This document shows, piece after piece, positions 57,253-64,000 of a DNA stretch of 64,000 nt. Source of the stretch: Tenacibaculum gallaicum (lineage in GTDB: Bacteria > Bacteroidota > Bacteroidia > Flavobacteriales > Flavobacteriaceae). Made by a program: the position numbers and the translations under genes. The notes beneath the pieces are model-generated. The model had not been told where the DNA came from. It was given only the letters and a program-made list of their open reading frames with translations, and ran no database searches. Location of the stretch: the NCBI RefSeq assembly GCF_003387615.1, contig NZ_QUNS01000009.1:53712-117711 (forward strand), in the 5' to 3' direction. Each line of letters opens with the position of its first letter. Positions within the stretch are counted from its first letter, which is position 1.

Positions 57253-57257
57253 AGTTT

Positions 57258-57644
57258 TTATTTAGTTTGAATTTCTTGACCAAACATAATTCGGTGACCA
57301 TCAATTGTTCGAATTCCAAATTCCCGTTGTCCCCAAGACTTATCGGTTACTTCACTTATTAATTCGACTTCTTTGGACAAATATTCTGTATATAAATTAT
57401 CAATATTCTCAACATCAATATATGCAAAATAAGAATGGTTTTTGATTTCAAAAGCAGATTTATCGTTTTTACACTCACCAAGCATCACCATAAATTTCCC
57501 TCTTTTAAGAAAATGCCAACCATCTCCTTTCCACAAGGTAGAAAAGCCTAATTGATTTTCATAATAATCTGCGGATTTGACTAAGTCTTTAACTGCGAGG
57601 ACATATCTCGTGTTTATTATTTCAAAATCATTTTTCTTATTCAT
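57258..57644 (-). CDS. Glyoxalase/bleomycin-resistance-fold protein
   Basis: A 128-residue VOC-superfamily protein: YVLAVKDLVKSADYYENQLG (first beta-alpha-beta unit) and FGIRTIDGHRIMFGQEI (final strands), with KGDGWHFLKRGKFMVMLGE between. Members include glyoxalases, dioxygenases and antibiotic-binding proteins; the metal ligands of glyoxalase I are not all clear. Such genes are frequent integron cassette cargo. It is flanked by GTTGTGTGCAG (57244) and TTGCGTACAAC (57660), inverse complements at 8 of 11 positions. Confidence 0.85.
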   Translation of the reverse strand: MNKKNDFEIINTRYVLAVKDLVKSADYYENQLGFSTLWKGDGWHFLKRGKFMVMLGECKNDKSAFEIKNHSYFAYIDVENIDNLYTEYLSKEVELISEVTDKSWGQREFGIRTIDGHRIMFGQEIQTK

Positions 57645-57659
57645 GGACTTTTTCTCAAA

Positions 57660-57796
57660 TTGCGTACAACGTGTTTATGTATAAGATTAGTTGCGTGGTT
57701 AAGTTACTAATTTAGTAAACAAAAACTTGCCAGAGAAAATTCCTCAAATAAGCACTTGCCAAAGCAATTAATTATACACGTCTTTGTTACCTATAG
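57660..57796. repeat. attC-like imperfect palindrome (S4)
   Basis: From TTGCGTACAAC (57660-57670) to GTTACCTATAG (57786-57796). Arms GTGTTTATGTATAAGATTAG plus TTGC (57671-57694) and GCAATTAATTATACAC (57764-57779) pair with gaps, giving the bulged stem typical of attC sites. Confidence 0.65.
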
Positions 57797-57800
57797 TTTT

Positions 57801-58481
57801 TTAAGAATCGTTTTTACGCACGATTAGTTTTAATGCTTTTTCCGAATCTTCTAAAATGAAGATTTTATAATTCTTCCATTCTATAATTAGTTCCTTATCT
57901 ACAAGCTTATTAATTGATGTAAATGACACAGTTTTCTGCTCACCCGCTTCTGATAATGAAATATTATATGAATTAAAGGCATCTGTCTGATTTCCATTTA
58001 TATCTTCTGACCATTCTCTAATGAAATCTACAAACATAATTTCAAGGTTACCAATAACTGCTGTTTGCCCAAAATCAATAAACATTGTTTTTCCAAAGTC
58101 TAATTTTTCCACAACTAACGTAACTTCTTTTTTATTAATATTTAAAGCAAAAGAATAATTTTGATATGCTTTTGGATAGTTTGCTTTTTCATTATTAGTA
58201 GACGCATCATAGCACCAGAGAAAAGTAGTGTGTTTAGTGTTGTTTTTAAATAAATTTAATTCTAGTTGAAAATGTGGTGAGTCGTTGTTTATTGGTTTGG
58301 GTTGAATAAATAAATTGGCAGGTTCTATAACTAATTTCTCAAATTGAGTACTAGGGTTTTTTCCAATTTTTAAAGGTATTGTAATAGAACTGTTTATCAT
58401 ATTATTGTCTGATTGTGCATATCCTGTAAAATGAATAAATACAAGTAATATAATCAGTATGTTAATTTCAGAAACCTTCAT
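57801..58481 (-). CDS. Hypothetical exported protein in a cassette-like unit
   Basis: A 226-residue protein. The frame opens at 58517, but the ATG at 58481 begins a signal peptide (MKVSEINILIILLVFIHFTG, cleavage near YAQS), which is preferred and avoids overlap with the upstream gene. The mature part is beta-rich (LVIEPANLFIQPKPIN, FQLELNLFKNNTKHTTFLW, VTLVVEKLDFGKTMFI). No family recognised. It may be co-transcribed with the small membrane protein gene 19 bases upstream. Confidence 0.65.
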   Translation of the reverse strand: MKVSEINILIILLVFIHFTGYAQSDNNMINSSITIPLKIGKNPSTQFEKLVIEPANLFIQPKPINNDSPHFQLELNLFKNNTKHTTFLWCYDASTNNEKANYPKAYQNYSFALNINKKEVTLVVEKLDFGKTMFIDFGQTAVIGNLEIMFVDFIREWSEDINGNQTDAFNSYNISLSEAGEQKTVSFTSINKLVDKELIIEWKNYKIFILEDSEKALKLIVRKNDS

Positions 58482-58500
58482 TATTAAGCTCGATTTATCA

Positions 58501-58872
58501 TTAAAAAAGTTTGTCAAATTTGAATGCGAACATATAATAAAACATTCCTATTGTAGCCAATAAATGAATTCCAAATCCAATGAAATTTATGACTTTTACA
58601 AAGGCTTTATTATGAAAACCAATTATAGAGTAGAAAGCGAATATTAAAATACAAGTTTCCAAACATATTACTAATAATTCTCTAAATTCAAAGTTATGTT
58701 GTTTTATATTCGGGCTGGTAATGGCCCAAAAAACAAATATCCCTATCACAGTAACCGTATTTAAATAAGAAATTATTAAAGTTGTTTTTTGCTTTTTATA
58801 CCCAATGGTAATAGCTGCTAAATGGCAAATCAATATAATAGTTATTATTGTGCTTACGTGTAAATCATTCAT
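58501..58872 (-). CDS. Small four-helix membrane protein
   Basis: A 123-residue integral membrane protein with four predicted helices (6-23, 31-50, 66-86, 95-117) and no charged motifs. Family unknown; it resembles small bacterial membrane proteins found with toxin-immunity or cassette genes, but nothing specific can be said. It shares its unit with the exported protein gene. Confidence 0.65.
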   Translation of the reverse strand: MNDLHVSTIITIILICHLAAITIGYKKQKTTLIISYLNTVTVIGIFVFWAITSPNIKQHNFEFRELLVICLETCILIFAFYSIIGFHNKAFVKVINFIGFGIHLLATIGMFYYMFAFKFDKLF

Positions 58873-58904
58873 AACTTAGTATCAGCATTTTCATTTTGTT
58901 ACGA

Positions 58905-59048
58905 TTGCCAGTAACGTGGTTTAAGCAACCAATTTAGTAAATACAAACCGAAGAAAAAAACCAAGATATTTTTTGAAAAAAGCAACTAATTTAACAATTA
59001 GAAGCTGAATAGAAAATCTAAAAAAGTAAGTGGTGGTAAGAAAATATT
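58905..59048. repeat. Truncated attC-like element (S5)
   Basis: Starts TTGCCAGTAAC (58905-58915), then GTGGTTTAAGCAACCAATTTAG and the conserved AGTAAATACAAACCGAAGAAA. The outer left arm and the right end motif GTT are missing. The stretch 58873-59261 otherwise contains only a dioxygenase-gene remnant and a second repeat fragment (59155-59216). Confidence 0.45.
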
Positions 59049-59126
59049 TTACTCATAGTCAGGAATATTCAACCCTAAAATTAAATCTCTATGGGCTGTC
59101 CAAATACCATCCTCTTTTCTTAAATA
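59049..59126 (-). pseudogene. Remnant: 3' end of a second dioxygenase-like gene
   Basis: 25 codons ending in a stop read L-R-K-E-D-G-I-W-T-A-H-R-D-L-I-L then GLNIPDYE, matching the end of the lipoprotein at 54740 (K-K-E-A-G-I-W-T-A-N-R-D-I-I-L, GLNIPDYE) with several substitutions. The rest of the gene is absent. The similarity spans 59041-59118 at DNA level too. Confidence 0.75.
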
Positions 59127-59261
59127 AAAGTAGAAATACTTTTAAATTTCTAGTTTAATGAATACTAGTTGAATAAAAGGAAGTACAGCCTTTCAGGAGT
59201 AAGTTATGACTAGTAATAAATTATAATCATTGTTGAGGTTCGTGTTTTATCAATACTAGGA

Positions 59262-59795
59262 TTACTCATTAAATTTTAAATTATTTAAGATGAAAGTCAC
59301 ATCATTCTTATATTTTTCATAAAATCTAATATCAGAAGAGTAATTGAACTCATATACAATATCATTATACCTGAAGTATATAAATGTATTTTTATAATGT
59401 GTAGAATTCCAATTATGTTCGTAGACATACGTATAAGTTTCCCCATACTTTGTAGTTCCTTTTATTAGATTTTGAGAATTAATTTTAACGTTATTATTCC
59501 ACTGTTTAACTTTCTCTTGAACCAGCTTGTTTAGTGAGTCTTCATCAACCTTAACTGCTTTTAATTCGTGTATTTGAACAATGTTTTTATAAAATATATC
59601 TCCAAGATTTTTGGGGGAATAACTTAGTAAATTATGAGAGTTTAAAATTGGTTTCCAGTTTTCAGGTAGCGTAACCTTATAATTTAGAGAGCTTGTTAAG
59701 CTCTCAATTCTTTTCTGTTCTAATATCTTTTCCTTTTTAACTCCACAACTTGTTAGAGATATAAATAAAAAGAAAACGTAGATAATGTTTTTCAT
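59262..59795 (-). CDS. Hypothetical lipoprotein
   Basis: A 177-residue lipoprotein (lipobox LTSC, Cys17). The body has the alternating pattern of a small alpha/beta domain such as PsbP-like proteins (YKVTLPENWKPILNSHNLL, YSPKNLGDIFYKNIVQIHEL, then FIYFRYNDIVYEFNYSSDIR), but the resemblance is only general. It lies among the cassette-like units, though clear boundary motifs are not seen on its right side. Confidence 0.65.
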   Translation of the reverse strand: MKNIIYVFFLFISLTSCGVKKEKILEQKRIESLTSSLNYKVTLPENWKPILNSHNLLSYSPKNLGDIFYKNIVQIHELKAVKVDEDSLNKLVQEKVKQWNNNVKINSQNLIKGTTKYGETYTYVYEHNWNSTHYKNTFIYFRYNDIVYEFNYSSDIRFYEKYKNDVTFILNNLKFNE

Positions 59796-59842
59796 AGCGA
59801 TGTTCTTTTTTAGTTTACATATTATAGGTTAAAGATAAGGAT

Positions 59843-59940
59843 AAAAGTGGTTTACCTTATGACGCAAATTATAAAAGTACGTTGGTTTAAAAAAGTATAA
59901 AATGTACTTGTTTTTTACCTCAGTTCTTTGTTAGCTGTAG
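59843..59940. repeat. attC-like right half (S6)
   Basis: Bases 59843-59930 are colinear with 55573-55660 (S2), ending CTCAGTTCTTTG. The end motif GTTAGCTGTAG (59930-59940) is the inverse partner of TTACAGCTAAC at 61738, across the TIGR04141 gene. Confidence 0.6.
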
Positions 59941-59956
59941 TTGTTTATTTTTTTAA

Positions 59957-61702
59957 TTATGAAAAGCAAGCGTTGTTTTTAATTACTTCGAAAGATAAGT
60001 CATAATATTCTGTCCTCATTTCTGTATAGCATTGTATTAGTGATAATTTCGCAATGTTTGATTTATATTTTGCCATATCATTTTGCACAGGTTTGTTTTT
60101 TCTGTGACTAGTTATAGACATAACATATACAATGTTTTCTGCTGACTTAAATAAATCTATAAAATTCTGTTCTGTAAGATTCCTGTTTTTCTTTTTAGAT
60201 AATAATCCTTTATAAACCGCTTTTAAATATTGATTTTCATCATCTTTTAAGTCATTTTTTAATCTTCTTGCAGAAGAAATAATTTGACTGTAAAGTTCTC
60301 TCATTTCTGTACTAAAACCGTATTTAACGTGACATAAATAAAGAGTGTTCTGTTTATAATGAATTACATCAGCTAGTTCTATTGAATCAGGTGAAATAGC
60401 ATCTAAAACCAAATATTCATCTTTGTCATATTTGTTATTGTAAGTCCCTTCATTTTCCCTTTTTCCATTTGCTTTTTTCTCCCATTCTTCATCCAATATT
60501 CTATTTTTTAAGTCATTTGCATTTAAAATTTCAGAGCATCTCTCATTCATTTCATTTATAAAAATCTGTCGTAGTTTATACCATTTCGAATCAAGGTATA
60601 TGAAAGTACCTAGTCCATCAATATTTATTTCTGAATTTAGATGATAAATTAATGCAGTTTTAAGTATTGGTTTTTTGTTTTGATTTTTATAAGTATAAAT
60701 GTATAAGCTATAAATTTTACTACTAAAATTACTCAAATTATTATCAAAATTTTCATTATTTAAATACCGAAGTATAGTTCTTAAGATTTCACTTTTGTCG
60801 TTTATTCTCCCTATTTTTTTGAATTTTCTTTTATCTTCTTTTAGTTTAATTTCATATTCGTCGGCACTATAAAAGTCCTCTATTTTGTTTGGATAGCAAA
60901 TGTCAAAATTTGAAATATTCTTATCAAGAATATTATTTCTCCGATTAAATAATTCATTAATTATTGCTGGCTTCAATGAATTAGCAATTAGGTCTTTATC
61001 AGTTATTTCTTTATATGAACTAAAAAAGTCATTAGCTTTTTTCGGTTCCACATATACCAGTATTTCTATTAAAAAACCTAGCTCTTCGAAAGATAGATTT
61101 TTATTAAGGTTGAAACCACTTGATATGTTTAAGATAATATTTGGTGACCGATTTGATAAAAATTGATTAAAATAAAGTTCTGCTGATTCGCTTGATAGTT
61201 TAATCTTAAGTTCAGTTGGGATTTTTCCGAACTTGATATAATCCATTAATCTATAATTATCTTTAAACTGTTCGGACATTCCAGCTCTCAAACCTGTTAC
61301 TCCTCTTGTCTTTATAGTGATTATTTCATCTTTTACAGGATTCATTAATCTTGAGTAGGTATTTAATCCGTAAGAAGTATCAAGAAAAGGTAAAATATAG
61401 TTGTAAAAAGAGCCTCCAATAACAGCGAAAATTCCAGATGCGGTATTTACTAATATTAATATTGATGGTATTTGGTATTCAAGTGAAATTCCTTCTACAT
61501 ATTCTTTTGGAAAGAAATTTGCCCATTCAGATTCCTTTTCTATAGATTGGATTACGATTAGCTTTGAATCATACTTGCTAACTTGAATGTCCTTAACTAT
61601 TGATTGTTTTTTGTTTAATAATAAATGAGCAGAAATTCCATCAACAACAGATTTTAAATTGTGTTTGCTTTCAATCTTATATATTGTTGGGTTTTGTTTC
61701 AA
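59957..61702 (-). CDS. TIGR04141/DUF6119 family protein, probable defence protein
   Basis: A 581-residue cytoplasmic protein. The N-terminal half (FGLNTYSRLMNPV-like start, then IKTRGVTGLRAGMSEQF, YRLMDYIKFG) matches the TIGR04141 sporadically distributed family. The C-terminal part has EYLVLDAISPDSIELADVI and TLYLCHVKYG, a D-x(n)-x-V-K arrangement that resembles PD-(D/E)xK nucleases, followed by RELYSQIISSARRLKNDL. The family is repeatedly found in defence islands; nuclease activity here is inference. It is bounded by GTTAGCTGTAG and TTACAGCTAAC, inverse complements at 10 of 11 positions. Confidence 0.75.
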   Translation of the reverse strand: MKQNPTIYKIESKHNLKSVVDGISAHLLLNKKQSIVKDIQVSKYDSKLIVIQSIEKESEWANFFPKEYVEGISLEYQIPSILILVNTASGIFAVIGGSFYNYILPFLDTSYGLNTYSRLMNPVKDEIITIKTRGVTGLRAGMSEQFKDNYRLMDYIKFGKIPTELKIKLSSESAELYFNQFLSNRSPNIILNISSGFNLNKNLSFEELGFLIEILVYVEPKKANDFFSSYKEITDKDLIANSLKPAIINELFNRRNNILDKNISNFDICYPNKIEDFYSADEYEIKLKEDKRKFKKIGRINDKSEILRTILRYLNNENFDNNLSNFSSKIYSLYIYTYKNQNKKPILKTALIYHLNSEINIDGLGTFIYLDSKWYKLRQIFINEMNERCSEILNANDLKNRILDEEWEKKANGKRENEGTYNNKYDKDEYLVLDAISPDSIELADVIHYKQNTLYLCHVKYGFSTEMRELYSQIISSARRLKNDLKDDENQYLKAVYKGLLSKKKNRNLTEQNFIDLFKSAENIVYVMSITSHRKNKPVQNDMAKYKSNIAKLSLIQCYTEMRTEYYDLSFEVIKNNACFS

Positions 61703-61737
61703 TTAGTTTCAATTTTTTTCAGCGTTCAGATTTTCAA

Positions 61738-61876
61738 TTACAGCTAACGGTCTCGTATAAGAATAGTAGCGGATTTTATGCACTTACTTTTCGGTTAAAT
61801 ACAGACCTTTTTTATATTTACTTAATTTCGTTTTAGCGATTAAACCGCTATTATTTTTATACAATGTTAGCCCACG
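61738..61876. repeat. attC-like imperfect palindrome (S7)
   Basis: 139 bases from TTACAGCTAAC (61738-61748) to GTTAGCCCACG (61866-61876). The long arms GTATAAGAATAGTAGCGG (61755-61772) and CCGCTATTATTTTTATAC (61845-61862) pair at 16 of 18 positions, the rest being G-T. This is the clearest site. Confidence 0.75.
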
Positions 61877-63658
61877 TTATTTATCTTCCGCTAATACATT
61901 TTCTCTTGTATCAATTACTTCAAATTTGATTCCGTTTAATCTTGACCTTAATTGTTCAATTATTAAATCTATTCTTTGTTCGATAAATAGGTCTAATGCG
62001 TTTTTTGGCATTTCAGGTAAACTTGACCATTCTAAAATTTGTTCAGGAATTAAATGTGATTTAACAGCTTTCGGGAAATCAGGATTTTTGTCGTAATCGC
62101 AAATATATTCTAATGGATTTTTGTCGCTAATTTCCAAATTTGTGATTTGTGTTAAATAGGCAATGTTCATTAGTGAATTATTGTCTATTGTATTTGCTCC
62201 TGGATTATTTGCTATATAATTTGTTGGAAAAATATGGTGCAAATTTGGTTTATCTGTCGAGAAAAAGAAATTTTCTGCGATTACATTTCTGTCCGTAAAT
62301 TTCCAATCTTTCGGCTGATTAGTTGCAAAAAGCGCAAGAATAGCTCTTGAATAAACACCTTTTGAACTATATGAAGCGTTTCTCAAAGCATCTCTGTCTA
62401 TCAAGAAACGTTCAAACTGATAGTCTTCTTTGTTTTTTTCTTTATTTAAAAATGCAATGTGATTTTTTATATCTGTTGTATTGCTTAATAGGTCGTCTCT
62501 GTGCATACAATTGAACCAAAAATATTTTTTTAGAAAATCGTAATCCGGATTACTGTTTTGATAAAAGTAATTTGAGATTGTTAAATAGAAATATCTATAA
62601 GGTATTAATTGCGGACCTTTTAAGTTTAAAGTGTTCTCAAAAAAGTCGAAAGTTTTTAATATTGCCTTTTTTGAATCTGCCCAAATAGTTTCAATTTGTT
62701 CAGTTTTAATGTCATTTAAATATCGAGGCGTAATGTTTACAATTCCCGAATTTTCAATGTTTTCACGAATTAAAATTGAAAGAATTTGTAGATAGTCAAA
62801 ATCACTAATTTGTAGAAATCTACTATTGTTTACTTCTCGGAAACCATCTATTAAATCACGTAAATAAAATCCGTTATCCGAGTCTGTTTTTGGTCTAAAG
62901 GTTTTGGCAACAACAATATCGAAAATATCTAAAGGTTTGCCAGCTTGATTTATTCTCTCAAAAATTTGACAAACTTCCGAAACTTGAATACCTTTTAATT
63001 CAATGAATGAAAGTCTATAATTGTCAAGAACTTGTTTAATTCTGCCAAGTTCTTCAATATATTGGTGGTCAAAATTCAAGTCAATTTCTGGGTGTTTAAT
63101 TACCGTTTTTTGAATGTCGTTGAATTTTTCTTTAATATCAATGAGTTTTAAAATTAGTCCTTCGTCAAACTTTTTTTTCTTGCTAAAATTTCTTTTGAAA
63201 GTTCCATTTTTATCATCTATTTCATCCCAATATAAAAATCGCTTTTTGTAGCTTTCATCATCTGTGTCGTCTGAACTTTCTACTGTAATATCAACATAAA
63301 GTGCTGGGTCAAAATCTTCTCTTCCTTCAATTTTTCCGCCATAAAGTGAAGTCAGTAGGGAAGTGGTTCTTTGTTGTCCGTCTAATAGATATTGATATTC
63401 AGTTCTGTTAAAGTTTTCATTAACGATTTTGTGTCCTCCAATTTCTCTATGATTTTGAAGTTTTAAATCAGTTTTCCATACGAGAATACTGCCTAATGGA
63501 TAGAATTTATAAATACTGTCCCAAAGTTTTTTTACATTTTCTTTTTCCCAAACTACGTCTCTTTGAAAAGTCGGTATTTGATAATCTTGATTTTTTAATT
63601 CGTCAAGGTAAGTTGTTATTCCTTTGTCGGTTGGTTTAATTCTATCTGTAAAGTTCAT
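61877..63658 (-). CDS. DUF262-HNH protein (GmrSD/Brxl-like defence nuclease)
   Basis: A 593-residue protein. DUF262 domain: IPTFQRDVVW (residues 28-37) and LDGQQRTTSLLTSLYGG (DGQQRTT at 93-99), a ParB-like motif that drives nucleotide hydrolysis in GmrS. The C-terminal part has an HNH-type motif with NLHHIFPTNYIANN and NSLMNIAYLT. Related proteins restrict modified phage DNA. It occupies a unit between GTTAGCCCACG (61866) and TGTGGGCTAAC (63680), inverse complements at 10 of 11 positions. Confidence 0.85.
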   Translation of the reverse strand: MNFTDRIKPTDKGITTYLDELKNQDYQIPTFQRDVVWEKENVKKLWDSIYKFYPLGSILVWKTDLKLQNHREIGGHKIVNENFNRTEYQYLLDGQQRTTSLLTSLYGGKIEGREDFDPALYVDITVESSDDTDDESYKKRFLYWDEIDDKNGTFKRNFSKKKKFDEGLILKLIDIKEKFNDIQKTVIKHPEIDLNFDHQYIEELGRIKQVLDNYRLSFIELKGIQVSEVCQIFERINQAGKPLDIFDIVVAKTFRPKTDSDNGFYLRDLIDGFREVNNSRFLQISDFDYLQILSILIRENIENSGIVNITPRYLNDIKTEQIETIWADSKKAILKTFDFFENTLNLKGPQLIPYRYFYLTISNYFYQNSNPDYDFLKKYFWFNCMHRDDLLSNTTDIKNHIAFLNKEKNKEDYQFERFLIDRDALRNASYSSKGVYSRAILALFATNQPKDWKFTDRNVIAENFFFSTDKPNLHHIFPTNYIANNPGANTIDNNSLMNIAYLTQITNLEISDKNPLEYICDYDKNPDFPKAVKSHLIPEQILEWSSLPEMPKNALDLFIEQRIDLIIEQLRSRLNGIKFEVIDTRENVLAEDK

Positions 63659-63679
63659 TCAGTTTCTCGATATTTTTAA

Positions 63680-63824
63680 TGTGGGCTAACTCGTTATATA
63701 CCAAGCTTTAGTTCTTTTATCCCGATAAAAACATGGGATATCATAAGGTTTAGCAATTTTTATACACTATCAAATATATCAAATTCAATATTTTATCAAA
63801 AATAAAGTTATTAACGAGTTACTG
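63680..63824. repeat. attC-like imperfect palindrome (S8)
   Basis: Begins TGTGGGCTAAC (63680-63690). AACTCGTTAT (63688-63697) pairs with TTAACGAGTT (63811-63820) at 9 of 10 positions, followed by GTTACTG (63818-63824). Its inner sequence differs from the other sites. Between it and 63903 there is no gene. Confidence 0.55.
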
Positions 63825-63903
63825 TTTTTTGTTAATTAATTATAAAAGCTAATTGCTTTTACAATTCTTGCGAACCTAATACAAAGTATTTATAAACTCT
63901 TAC

Positions 63904-64000
63904 GGGAGACTATTCAATAAAGTGTGTCATAAATCATAAAAAATAATAGATTTATGTATATGGAAGACAATAAATTTGATTACGAAAGTTTTAAATCTCG
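63904..64000 (+). mobile_element. Left end of an IS256-type insertion sequence
   Basis: GGGAGACTATTCAATAAAGT followed by GTGTCA resembles the terminal inverted repeats of many IS256-family elements (GAGACTGTTCA...AGTGTGTC type). A transposase-like frame begins 50 bases further. The element runs off the window, so target duplication and right end cannot be seen. Confidence 0.55.
63954..64000 (+). CDS. Start of a transposase gene, partial
   Basis: From ATG 63954 the frame reads M-Y-M-E-D-N-K-F-D-Y-E-S-F-K-S-R to the window edge, like the beginning of IS256/mutator-type transposases of flavobacteria. Only 15 codons are present; an alternative start at 63960 (second Met) is possible. Confidence 0.5.
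   Translation, partial: MYMEDNKFDYESFKS

Noticed and set aside
1..64000. CRISPR array
   Set aside because: No series of short identical repeats with regular unique spacers was seen; the repeats at 54.6-63.8 kb are long, imperfect and gene-separated.

Overview
The window looks like a chromosomal segment from a marine or fish-associated member of the Flavobacteriaceae (Bacteroidota), probably close to Tenacibaculum. The reasons are: low G+C, promoters with the Bacteroidota -7 box TAnnTTTG (often with TTG 18-21 bases upstream), almost no Shine-Dalgarno sequences, and family content typical of the phylum (DUF4293 beside rho, BT_3928-type DoxX fusion, DUF1599 beside folP, GTP-free MutAB pair, SusC-like receptor with DUF4374 lipoprotein). 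Assignment to a genus is inference.

Layout. 1-5800: methylmalonyl-CoA mutase genes, a divisome protein, uridine kinase, tRNA-Thr and tRNA-Pro. 5.8-23.1 kb: core housekeeping genes (enoyl-CoA hydratase, fluoride channel, folP, diadenylate cyclase, ABC exporter, truA, a NarL-type two-component system, rho, formyl-THF cyclo-ligase). 23.2-28.2 kb: an NtrB/NtrC-like pair followed by a sigma-54-type promoter, a 55-residue four-cysteine protein, glutamate dehydrogenase and a GreA/Rnk-like protein; these look like one nitrogen-response unit. 28.3-35.5 kb: an AraC-regulated iron/siderophore uptake locus (three inner-membrane proteins, TonB-dependent receptor, DUF4374 lipoprotein). 35.5-41.6 kb: regulators, an exporter operon and a methyltransferase operon sharing one AraC-type operator.

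41.6-47.5 kb is a G+C-richer island next to a tRNA-Pro gene. Its five-gene operon has the order subunit, chaperone-like, large outer-membrane barrel, second subunit, tip-like protein, which mirrors chaperone-usher pili although the proteins themselves are not recognisable members of that family. Degraded gene remnants flank it. 47.7-54.6 kb: thioredoxin reductase, a beta-hydroxylase-like protein, LRR lipoprotein, two GNAT genes (one broken), a TetR/SDR/TetR unit with shared palindromic operators, and a frameshifted TPM-domain gene.

54.7-63.9 kb is the most unusual part: a row of minus-strand accessory genes separated by about 139-base imperfect palindromes. For each well-preserved unit the sequence at one end (GTTAGCTGTAG, for instance) is the inverse complement of the sequence at the other end of the same gene (TTACAGCTAAC). 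That is the arrangement expected of mobile gene cassettes with attC-like sites. The cassettes carry a Crp/Fnr regulator, a glyoxalase-fold protein, hypothetical membrane/secreted proteins and two probable defence proteins (TIGR04141/DUF6119 and DUF262-HNH). No integrase is visible. The window ends in what looks like the left end of an IS256-type insertion sequence.
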